Source: Desulfobulbaceae bacterium
Lineage (GTDB): Bacteria; Desulfobacterota; Desulfobulbia; Desulfobulbales; Desulfocapsaceae
DNA: 5,468 nt
NCBI GenBank assembly: GCA_030599175.1
Contig: JAUVON010000207.1
Span: 1 to 5,468 of the forward strand
Direction of reading: 5' to 3'
Part shown: piece by piece, positions 1 to 5,468 of the stretch
How the letters are laid out: each line of letters opens with the position of its first letter
Position numbering within the stretch: position 1 is the first letter of the stretch
Position numbers and translations under genes: made by a program
The notes under the pieces: model-generated
Databases searched by the model: none
Seen by the model: only the letters and a program-made list of their open reading frames with translations
Told to the model about the DNA's origin: nothing

Positions 1-1
1 A

Positions 2-913
2 TCCTATACCCTTTTTTCAATAGGTATCGGCCTGACTATTCCTGTCTGGTTGAACTTTCTGGTACGTATTTTCTCAGAAAGAAAAACAGTACCGGCCCTG
101 GGCTATATGATGCTCGCTCAGAACATCGGCAAGGTTATTGCCAGTTTTTTTATTCTTAAGATTGTGAGTAAGTACTCTTTTTCCCAGGGGGCATCGGCTT
201 ATATTTTTATTGTGACAGGTTTACTCTTTATCGTTGGAACACTTTTTTTCCTTGTCACTAAGGAACTGGCAGATCCTGATGATCCCGAGCCGGATACACT
301 TACATTCCTAAACCACAGTAAGAAATCATTTTATGAGATTATCAAAAATCGAAGATTTCTTGTTTATTTGGTTGCAGATCTCGATTTTTATGTTGTTATC
401 ACCGTATTGTCCTTTTACGCCAACTATGCCACCGAGTTTTTTGAGGTGCCGGTTGCAGTAGCTGCAGGTCTTTTTGTCACCTGTATTTATGCAGGGTCCA
501 TCACTGTAAACGTTTTCCTTGGGGCGATGAACCTGCTGGGGCTCAAACAGAAGTTTGTGTTGTCAAAATGCATCAGTTTTCTGTCCCTCGTACTCCTTAC
601 TTTTTACCCCGGTTACTGGTCATTTTTTCTTATCAGTTATATGCTGGGTTTTGTTCGGGCAATACGAAATATGGTGTATGCACCTTCGGTTAAAAAGTTT
701 TCCGGTAAAACAGATGCAACCAGCTATTTTGCCCTGGCACCAATTCTCACTATTCCCGTTGCGTCAGGTTTCCCTCTTGCGTTTGGCAAGATGCTTGACT
801 ACCTGTCGTTCATGCAAGATGATGCATACAGAGTACTCTTTGCTTTTTCTGCATTGTTTATTCTGGTGACGCTCTATTTCAGTGTTAAAACTGATTATGA
901 AATCGCACAATAA
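2..913 (+). CDS. MFS transporter, 3' portion (5' end outside window)
   Basis: The frame is open from base 2 to the TAA at 911-913, giving 303 visible residues. A TTG at 50 is internal to the frame and is not taken as the start, because hydrophobic sequence continues upstream of it to the window edge. The protein is an integral membrane protein of major facilitator type: several hydrophobic segments, then a hydrophilic, acidic loop (residues about 87-100, with ADPDDPEPD) as expected for the central cytoplasmic loop, then about six more spans and a short polar C-terminus. Roughly 100 N-terminal residues of a normal 400-residue MFS protein would lie upstream of the window. Substrate cannot be told from the sequence. 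It converges on the minus-strand genes and shares no operon with them. Family assignment rests on overall topology and residue style; I see no diagnostic signature motif. Confidence 0.8.
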   Translation, partial: SYTLFSIGIGLTIPVWLNFLVRIFSERKTVPALGYMMLAQNIGKVIASFFILKIVSKYSFSQGASAYIFIVTGLLFIVGTLFFLVTKELADPDDPEPDTLTFLNHSKKSFYEIIKNRRFLVYLVADLDFYVVITVLSFYANYATEFFEVPVAVAAGLFVTCIYAGSITVNVFLGAMNLLGLKQKFVLSKCISFLSLVLLTFYPGYWSFFLISYMLGFVRAIRNMVYAPSVKKFSGKTDATSYFALAPILTIPVASGFPLAFGKMLDYLSFMQDDAYRVLFAFSALFILVTLYFSVKTDYEIAQ

Positions 914-1012
914 ATTGGCTTGAAGTGAAAATTTGGGTAGATGCAGACGCTTGTTTTGTGGTGGTTAAAGAAATTTCATTCAGGTAGCGTAATGATAATC
1001 TTGATGGCGTCG

Positions 1013-1038
1013 TAAAAACCTTCATCCATGGGATGAGG
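1013..1038 (-). terminator. Terminator-like hairpin after the 88-aa gene
   Basis: Read on the minus strand, TCATCC (1031-1036) pairs with GGATGA (1022-1027) across a 3-base CAT loop. The stem can be lengthened by two more pairs with a one-base bulge, and a run of five T follows (1018-1014). It starts about 16 bases beyond the stop codon of the 88-residue gene. This is what a Rho-independent terminator looks like, although the stem is short. The T run belongs to a sequence, TTTTTACGACGCCATC, that resembles dispersed repeats I associate with Desulfobacterota genomes, so it may be part of a repeat rather than a dedicated terminator. Confidence 0.5.
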
Positions 1039-1053
1039 AGCGAAGAAGGCAGG

Positions 1054-1320
1054 TCAATATAAATTCCTATTGGCTTGTAAACGTGGACGTTGCTGCAAAT
1101 GGCGCCTCCGCTCAAGAGATTCTTCAGGTATTGATTTATGTTGCGATTTCTTACTGCCAAGCAAATCAGAGGTTTTAAAAAAACAGTACCAGTCATCTCG
1201 TTTGACCGGATTACTTCTTTTTTTGTACAAACCCTTACCAAAAAAATCAGCAGCGACAAAAGCCAGGCGGCAAATGCTGACTAGACCAACAGATGCGGCA
1301 AAGATTGTGATGGGTTCCAT
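1054..1320 (-). CDS. Small single-span membrane protein, function unknown
   Basis: An 88-residue protein that I cannot name. The ATG at 1320 is preceded by a strong ribosome binding site, AAGGAG, seven bases upstream (AAGGAGAAACATC then ATG), which is the main reason to believe the gene. Residues 4-26 are hydrophobic and nearly uncharged, with one Arg at 18, and form a likely N-terminal membrane segment. A short FGKG turn and a long, strongly basic tail follow (KK at 33-34, RRR at 71-73, many Gln, Ser and Arg), predicted cytoplasmic by the positive-inside rule. It starts 66 bp after the Usp-like gene with no obvious terminator between, so the two are probably co-transcribed. The tail is low in recognisable structure; a frameshift relative to relatives cannot be excluded, because another minus frame stays open across 885-1259. 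Confidence 0.6.
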   Translation of the reverse strand: MEPITIFAASVGLVSICRLAFVAADFFGKGLYKKRSNPVKRDDWYCFFKTSDLLGSKKSQHKSIPEESLERRRHLQQRPRLQANRNLY

Positions 1321-1386
1321 GATGTTTCTCCTTTTGCTCTGAAAGTTAAATGATTTTTCTCATGAATAGATGTTATCAGTCCTGCG

Positions 1387-1947
1387 TTAGTAATTTAAGC
1401 GGGAGCAGTTCAGGTCATAGACCGGCACCTGTGGACGCTCCTGGTTGGCACGAAGGCTTTCCTGGTCAGGCTTGGTGAGCACGTAGCGAATGCCGACATC
1501 CTCGGCACTGAGTCGGGCAACCACTTCTTCCGGATCTGCAATTTCCATGATGTGTTTCATGTTCACGCCTTGAGACTCAGCTTGCAGTGTAAAATTCGCG
1601 GCACTTAAACGTGCCCTCTCCTGGAAGCGGTTACTTTCCCTCTCTCTACGTTTCCCGGAAAACTGCAAGGGACTATCAGTCACATCCAAGGCAATGATTT
1701 CACAATCGAGTCGCTGAGCCATTTTCAGGGCATAATCCGTAACTTGAGCTAGGTAATCACCATCCTGTACCACGAGTATTTTGGTGCTGGCATTTTTCTG
1801 TGCCAACATTTGTTCAAGAGCGCTGGCGGCGGCTGTTTGATTTCCTGCAGCCATTTCTCCCATAGCAATATTTTTCTTCTTTATTTTAGTTACGTTCACT
1901 TCTTCATTCTTTTTCCTTCCCAGGTGCATCCAATCAATAAATCCCAT
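1387..1947 (-). CDS. Divergent universal-stress-protein-like protein
   Basis: A 186-residue soluble protein. The ATG at 1947 has AAGGAG placed seven bases upstream (AAGGAGAATGTC then ATG). Residues 1-54 are a non-conserved extension, rich in Lys early (RKK at 11-13, KIKKK at 21-25) and Ala/Gln later. From residue 56 the pattern is that of the UspA fold: first strand KILVVQDGDY (56-65), then a helix of the type DYALKMAQRL (71-80), a strand CEIIALDV (82-89), a charged helix (98-127), and DPEEVVARL (138-146). The usual C-terminal ATP-binding signature (G-2X-G-9X-G-S/T) is missing; the equivalent stretch reads RYVLTKPDQES then PVYDLN. It is therefore probably a non-nucleotide-binding or altered Usp, perhaps a signalling or adaptor protein. 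It heads a likely two-gene operon with the small membrane protein, behind a sigma-54-type promoter candidate. Fold assignment is moderately sure; the role is not known. Confidence 0.78.
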   Translation of the reverse strand: MGFIDWMHLGRKKNEEVNVTKIKKKNIAMGEMAAGNQTAAASALEQMLAQKNASTKILVVQDGDYLAQVTDYALKMAQRLDCEIIALDVTDSPLQFSGKRRERESNRFQERARLSAANFTLQAESQGVNMKHIMEIADPEEVVARLSAEDVGIRYVLTKPDQESLRANQERPQVPVYDLNCSRLNY

Positions 1948-2017
1948 GACATTCTCCTTATGAAATACGTTATGAGTTTTGGTGTGAAAATAGGTTGCTG
2001 GTTTCTTTTCTTAAAAA

Positions 2018-2033
2018 TGCACAGAATATGCCA
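2018..2033 (-). promoter_or_regulatory. Candidate sigma-54 (-24/-12) promoter for the Usp-like operon
   Basis: The minus strand reads TGGCAT-ATTCT-GTGCA. Against the consensus TGGCAC-N5-TTGCA this matches 9 of 11 fixed positions, including the GG and GC dinucleotides at their required 10-base separation. Transcription would begin near 2006, giving a leader of about 58 bases before the ATG at 1947. Position and orientation are right for the Usp-like gene. By chance about one match this good is expected somewhere in the whole window on both strands, but few would be expected in this short stretch. Confidence 0.5.
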
Positions 2034-2254
2034 TATAGAAAAATTTAATTTAAATACCATGAAAACAGATACTTAACCATTTTATTCCCTGCTAGGGAGA
2101 TAATGATGACAGGTGATCGGCTCAGCTGGTGTTGCTTGTTGTAACGTTCAGGAAGGATATCCAACAAGAGAGGGTTTTCTGCAATGATCTATACTCTTCT
2201 TACCCATTGAAATTACTATAGTTTAAATATTTGGATGTCTTAAAGAGCGAACAA

Positions 2255-2279
2255 TGTTACAGAATGAAACTGTGTTACA
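2255..2279. repeat. Tandem TGTTACA motif, possible regulator site
   Basis: Two copies of TGTTACA (2255-2261 and 2273-2279) are spaced 18 bases start to start, and an inverted ACAG/CTGT pair lies between them (2259-2262, 2269-2272). A further copy of the GTTACA core lies in the opposite orientation at 2140-2145. The tandem is about 220-260 bp upstream of the sigma-54 candidate, within the distance range used by enhancer-binding activators. The hexamer alone is not rare, so only the close pairing gives it weight. Confidence 0.25.
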
Positions 2280-2499
2280 ATATTCAACGAAAAGAGGGAT
2301 ATGAATTTGAAAGGGAGCTAACCCGACAAGGCGGAATTTTCTTTAGAGTCACTGGATAAGTGCCTCGAAGGTCTCTCTACGTTCGCTATCTGTTGCAGGA
2401 ATCAACCAATCGAGTTTAATAGCAGTTCAGTTTTGCTTGATTTTTATTACAGCTTTATTGAGTAAGGCACTAATGTACAGCCTGATTTCCGAATACAAA

Positions 2500-4539
2500 T
2501 CAAGCAGCATCATATAGCAGATGACCAATGGCATCCTGGAGATGATCCACCAGCACAATGTCAATATGCTCAGTGACATCATCGGGCAATGACTCAACAT
2601 CCTCTTTATTCAGTAGAGGCAGCACCACCTTTCGGCATCCAGCTCTTGACGCGGCAAGGAGCTTTTCGCGGATACCACCCACAGCCAAGATATTGCTGCT
2701 GAGGGTCATCTCGCCGGTGACAGAGACATCACGTTTTATCGGACGGTTGGTGAGCAGGGATATCAGGGCCAGAGCTATGGCCAACCCGGCAGAAGGTCCA
2801 TCCTTGGACACAGCACCGGCTGGCAGATGGATATGAATATCGGAATGATCATAGAAATCCTCTGCAATACCAAGAGATACTGCATTGCTTCTGATATAGC
2901 TCAAAGCGATCTGCGCTGACTCACGCAACACCTCACCCAGTGAACCAGTGAGGATAAGGTTGGTATGGCCCTGCATCCGCAGTGACTCGATAAACATAAT
3001 TTCTCCACCGAAACGGGTCCAGACAAGGCTGGTAACCACGCCGATTTGGTCTTGGCCCTCGGCCGCTTCCTGCCTGTATTTTCGCGGACCGAGAAAGGCA
3101 ACCAGCATCTCCTCATTAATCTCCACAGATTCCCTGGTTCTATTCTGCTCTTTTATGCTCTGCAGGGCCAGTTTGCGACAGAGGGTACCGATTTCACGAT
3201 TCAGACCGCGTACTCCGGATTCTCTGGTATAACCGGTAATGAGTCGATCAATGGTTTGCTCGGAGATTTGGGGTGGACTGCCTGTCAGGCCGTTATCTAC
3301 AAGTTGGCGGGGCAATAATTTCTTTTGGGCAATAACCCTTTTCTCCTGCAAGGTATAACTGGAAAAGTCGATAATCTCGAGCCGGTCAAGCAGTGGGGCG
3401 GGCAGTTTGTCTAAGTCATTGGCAGTGGCTATGAACATGACTGCGGAGAGATCAAAAGGAATCTCCAGATAATGATCAATGAATTTGGCGTTTTGCTCCG
3501 GGTCGAGAACTTCGAGAAGTACGGAAGCCGGGTCACCACGGAAATCCTGGCCAATCTTGTCAATTTCATCGAGCAGGATACAGGGGTTGATCGTTCCGGC
3601 CCGTTTAATTTCGTTTATAATACGGCCGGGCATGGCCCCGGCATAGGTACGCCGATGGCCTCGAATCTCTGCTTCGTCACGCAGACCAGCCATGGAAATC
3701 CTGACAAAATTTCGTCCCAGGGAGGCGGCTACTGCATGGCCGATGGAGGTCTTGCCGGTGCCTGGAGGGCCACTGAAACAAAGGATTGGCCCATTGGAAA
3801 GTTCTAATTTCCCCTGTCTGGCCAGGGCATCCTCCACCGTTTGCTTCAATTCCTCAAGCTGTACCGGTTTGGCCAGGTAATGAGTAGCACCCTTGCGAAG
3901 GGCATCCACTGCCGTGGACATGGTGGCATAACCGGTGACCATTATAATATCAGTATCCGGGGAGTACTTTGCTGCTTTTTCAATGAGAGTCAGACCGTCC
4001 ATCTGGTCCATTTTTAAATCGGTGATTATCAGGTCAAAAGGTTGGAGCGTTTCGACCTTCTGCAGGGCTTCAATACCATTAATCGCCCCTTCGACAATAT
4101 AATCCAAACCAGCAAAATAATGGAGCAGATTGGTGCGAGCTATATCCTCATCATCGACGACAAGAATGCGGTACTGCTGTTTGCTCTTCAGCGTCTTAAC
4201 TGCCAGATATTCCAGCACTCTGGTTTTGACGCTTGGCAGACCATAATGCTGTTGGTTTAGAATGGACTCAGCCCGGGAGAGATCAAGATTATCCCTGGTT
4301 TCGCTGAACCATGGTAAGGAGAGCAGGGTCTCGATATAATTGATACCGATCGAAAATTCCGCCGCAATAGGATCAATTTTACCCAACCGATCAAGTTCTG
4401 AACTTACCTGGTTTGCAACCTGTTCCGGCAGATCCGTACTGTTGACCTTCAGCTTCAAGTCACTCAGGTGTCGATTGGGAATGACGCCACTGTCAATGGT
4501 GATACTTTCCGGCTCTCTTTTTTTATTGAAAAAACTCAT
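2500..4539 (-). CDS. LonA-like ATP-dependent protease with inserted receiver domain
   Basis: A 679-residue cytoplasmic protein with three parts. Residues 31-118 match the helical domain just before the ATPase in Lon (YIETLLSLPW at 68-77; HYGLPSVKTRVLEYLAV at 98-114). Residues 122-242 are a full CheY-like receiver: acidic pocket D129/D130, phospho-acceptor D174, T202 and K224. From 249 the Lon AAA+ module resumes: Walker A GPPGTGKT (257-264), Walker B ILLDEID (321-327), sensor-1 N374, arginine finger R386, sensor-2 R444. The S16 peptidase follows, with catalytic S583 in KDGPSAG and K626 in GGIREK, 43 residues apart as in E. coli Lon. The usual Lon N-terminal substrate domain is missing. The receiver replaces a linker of a few residues, so the ATPase fold should survive. 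I infer phosphorylation-controlled proteolysis or unfolding. The ATG at 4539 lacks a Shine-Dalgarno sequence, but an in-frame TGA lies shortly upstream and no better start is visible. Confidence 0.95.
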   Translation of the reverse strand: MSFFNKKREPESITIDSGVIPNRHLSDLKLKVNSTDLPEQVANQVSSELDRLGKIDPIAAEFSIGINYIETLLSLPWFSETRDNLDLSRAESILNQQHYGLPSVKTRVLEYLAVKTLKSKQQYRILVVDDEDIARTNLLHYFAGLDYIVEGAINGIEALQKVETLQPFDLIITDLKMDQMDGLTLIEKAAKYSPDTDIIMVTGYATMSTAVDALRKGATHYLAKPVQLEELKQTVEDALARQGKLELSNGPILCFSGPPGTGKTSIGHAVAASLGRNFVRISMAGLRDEAEIRGHRRTYAGAMPGRIINEIKRAGTINPCILLDEIDKIGQDFRGDPASVLLEVLDPEQNAKFIDHYLEIPFDLSAVMFIATANDLDKLPAPLLDRLEIIDFSSYTLQEKRVIAQKKLLPRQLVDNGLTGSPPQISEQTIDRLITGYTRESGVRGLNREIGTLCRKLALQSIKEQNRTRESVEINEEMLVAFLGPRKYRQEAAEGQDQIGVVTSLVWTRFGGEIMFIESLRMQGHTNLILTGSLGEVLRESAQIALSYIRSNAVSLGIAEDFYDHSDIHIHLPAGAVSKDGPSAGLAIALALISLLTNRPIKRDVSVTGEMTLSSNILAVGGIREKLLAASRAGCRKVVLPLLNKEDVESLPDDVTEHIDIVLVDHLQDAIGHLLYDAA

Positions 4540-4707
4540 TATATTGTTGGGGGTTAAGTTTCGTCATTGATTTCAGAATTTAAGGCTGCTGCCGTGCTTC
4601 ATTAGAACCACACACAGTATAAAAAGAATGTCAAAAGAGTCGACTGTTAATAAAAATATGGACAAAGATAGATGCTGCATACCCCAAAGCAATAACAGGC
4701 ATTCATT

Positions 4708-4839
4708 TCATATGGGCACCGAAGGTATAGACCCCGCGGTCAAGTCAATGGCGGCCTCTCCACCGTGCCCGGACGAGGCAAGGACAGCATGAGCTGATCC
4801 GCAGACCAAAACAATACAAAGAGGAATAATTTGTTTCAT
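4708..4839 (-). CDS. Small secreted peptide, function unknown
   Basis: A short gene of 43 codons plus TGA. Three in-frame ATG codons stand in a row (4845, 4842, 4839). The AAGG in AAAAAAAGGTAATGATG best serves the second or third, and the third is used here (protein begins MKQIIPL). Residues 1-21 form a textbook signal peptide: Lys at 2, hydrophobic core IIPLCIVLVCGSA, and cleavage possible after AHA (18) or VLA (21). The mature part would be only 22-25 residues, starting near SSGHGGEAA, without cysteines. It follows the SLC13 gene and its terminator and precedes the receiver-Lon gene by 168 bp. I do not recognise the family. It could be a truncated remnant of a longer exported protein. The frame 4745-4945 that overlaps it runs through the terminator hairpin and is not favoured. 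Confidence 0.55.
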   Translation of the reverse strand: MKQIIPLCIVLVCGSAHAVLASSGHGGEAAIDLTAGSIPSVPI

Positions 4840-4915
4840 CATCATTACCTTTTTTTGTTGTAACAGCTGATATATATGCCGCCAAAATCAATGTTTCCGC
4901 TGACTCAACCAACAT

Positions 4916-4937
4916 AAAAAAATCAGGATTCCTGATC
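4916..4937 (-). terminator. Rho-independent terminator after the SLC13 gene
   Basis: On the minus strand ATCAGG-AAT-CCTGAT forms a perfect 6-bp stem with a 3-base loop (4931-4936 with 4922-4927), followed at once by a run of seven T (4922-4916). It begins five bases beyond the TGA of the SLC13 gene. The stem is short and half A-T, so some read-through into the small peptide gene is possible. Confidence 0.7.
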
Positions 4938-4941
4938 AATT

Positions 4942-5468
4942 TCAAATCCCGAAGAAGATTGAAATAGCCGCCATCATCACCACCAGATAGAGGATGGTCA
5001 TACCGCTGCCGGCCCGGAAATAATCGAGAGTTTTGTAGCCTCCCGGCCGCATGATCAAGGCGTTTACCTGGTGAGTTGGCAACACAAAGGTATTGGAGCA
5101 GGCTACAGCCACTACCATCGCGGCAACACGGGGGTCTACCCCGGCGGTACCGGCCATGTTCATTGCCAGAGGCACCATAAGTACAGTGGCTCCGACATTG
5201 GAGGCCACCAGGGTAAAGAACGAGGTGAGGATAGCAATGACTGTAAGCAGGATCAGAGGTGATACCGTACCCATCGTCCCCATAATGGTCTCGGCTATCA
5301 GTTTGGCAGCACCTGTTTTTTCAAAAGCAATACCCAAAGGGATTAATCCACCGAGTAGAAAAACAGTCATCCAGTCCACCGACTCATAGGCTTCGTCAAT
5401 GGAAAGCACCTTGCTCAAAACCATGGCCATTGCGCCGGAGAGCAGGGCAATAGAGAGTTGAACATGGA
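4942..5468 (-). CDS. SLC13/DASS-family anion permease, C-terminal part
   Basis: The reading frame is open to the right edge of the window, so the ATG at 5430 is internal; 174 residues are visible. It is an inner-membrane secondary transporter of the divalent anion:Na+ symporter (SLC13) group, whose members carry sulfate or di- and tricarboxylates. Support: DWMTVFLLGGLIPLGIAFEKTG (visible residues 31-52) matches the typical gate region of bacterial SLC13 permeases; ASNVGATVLMVPLAMNMA (88-105) is the second substrate-loop region; CSNTFVLPTHQVNALIM (123-139) and PGGYKTLDYFRAG (141-153) are the family's C-terminal features. Four or five membrane spans are visible. The loop motif that is SNT in VcINDY reads SNV here (89-91). 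The protein ends in a final hydrophobic span with no C-terminal extension. The substrate cannot be fixed from this part; sulfate or dicarboxylate are the main options. Confidence 0.85.
   Translation of the reverse strand, partial: HVQLSIALLSGAMAMVLSKVLSIDEAYESVDWMTVFLLGGLIPLGIAFEKTGAAKLIAETIMGTMGTVSPLILLTVIAILTSFFTLVASNVGATVLMVPLAMNMAGTAGVDPRVAAMVVAVACSNTFVLPTHQVNALIMRPGGYKTLDYFRAGSGMTILYLVVMMAAISIFFGI

Larger units (their letters stand above)
1948..2499. other. 552-bp intergenic region
   Basis: No convincing gene on either strand. It lies between the receiver-Lon stop and the Usp-like start, both minus strand. The left half is AT-rich (for example 2036-2056). It contains the sigma-54 promoter candidate (2018-2033), a small hairpin TCCCT-GCT-AGGGA (2086-2098) with no T tract, and a tandem TGTTACA motif (2255-2261 and 2273-2279) with an inverted GTTACA at 2140-2145. 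No clear intrinsic terminator follows the Lon gene. Bases 2310-2460 carry no pattern I can interpret; they may hold an untranslated leader, an undetected small RNA or decayed sequence. Confidence 0.7.

Noticed and set aside
885..1259. 124-residue minus-strand frame overlapping the 88-residue gene
   Set aside because: It has no good ribosome binding site, overlaps the MFS gene end and runs through the terminator-like hairpin. The overlapping 88-residue frame has a strong AAGGAG and a coherent membrane segment. It is kept in mind only as a possible frameshifted tail.
1070..1342. 90-residue plus-strand frame
   Set aside because: It is antisense to the 88-residue gene, with an Arg/Lys/Cys-rich start typical of shadow translation and no ribosome binding site.
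2103..2144. 13-codon plus-strand reading frame after AGGGAGATA
   Set aside because: It has a passable ribosome binding site, but no gene follows on the plus strand for a leader peptide to control, and the peptide shows no pattern.
2441..2499. Possible terminator after the receiver-Lon stop
   Set aside because: Only weak, mismatched pairings (such as GCCTTA with TAAAGC) and no T tract in the right place.
4534..4544. TATAAT on the minus strand overlapping the receiver-Lon start codon
   Set aside because: A promoter here would start transcription inside the gene with no usable downstream start before the Lon helical domain; the match follows from ATA-ATG at the start codon.
4595..4610. TGGTTC-N5-AAGCA on the minus strand, a sigma-54-like spacing
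   Set aside because: It keeps GG and GC spacing but only 7 of 11 consensus positions, which is too weak to call.
4616..4634. TTGACA and TATACT on the minus strand upstream of receiver-Lon
   Set aside because: They are only seven bases apart, far from the 16-18 needed for a sigma-70 promoter.
4745..4945. 66-residue minus-strand frame beginning MKLIRNPDFF
   Set aside because: Its first codons lie in the terminator hairpin and overlap the SLC13 stop. The alternative frame with a signal peptide and ribosome binding site (4708-4839) explains the region better.

Overview
The window looks like a piece of a Gram-negative bacterial chromosome of moderate GC. The gene content (a SLC13-type anion permease, a Lon protease fused to a response-regulator receiver domain, a divergent universal-stress-type protein and a likely sigma-54 promoter) is compatible with a sulfate-reducing Desulfobacterota (former Deltaproteobacteria). 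This is an inference from style and gene company; there is no rRNA or other marker to prove it.

Layout. Positions 2-913 (+) hold the 3' two thirds or so of a major facilitator (MFS) transporter. Everything to its right is on the minus strand and converges on it. In order of minus-strand transcription, from the right edge: the C-terminal part of a SLC13/DASS permease (4942-5468, cut by the window edge); a hairpin terminator directly behind it (4916-4937); a 43-residue secreted peptide gene (4708-4839); a 679-residue LonA-like protease with a complete receiver domain spliced into it (2500-4539); a 552-bp intergenic region with a good sigma-54 promoter candidate (2018-2033) and a tandem GTTACA motif; a divergent UspA-like protein of 186 residues (1387-1947); an 88-residue single-span membrane protein (1054-1320); and a terminator-like hairpin with a T tract (1013-1038) between the convergent gene ends.

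How the parts may work together. The central item is the receiver-Lon hybrid. The receiver domain sits inside the Lon body, between the helical domain and the Walker A motif, and replaces a short linker of ordinary Lon. Every ATPase, peptidase and phospho-acceptor residue is intact, so the reading I favour is an ATP-dependent protease gated by aspartyl phosphorylation. The usual Lon N-terminal substrate-binding domain is absent. No histidine kinase lies in the window, so the signal is unknown. The neighbouring anion permease, secreted peptide and Usp-like/small membrane protein pair could form one stress or anion-uptake module with it, but co-orientation and adjacency are the only support. The SLC13 gene appears to be separated by a terminator and the Usp pair appears to have its own promoter.
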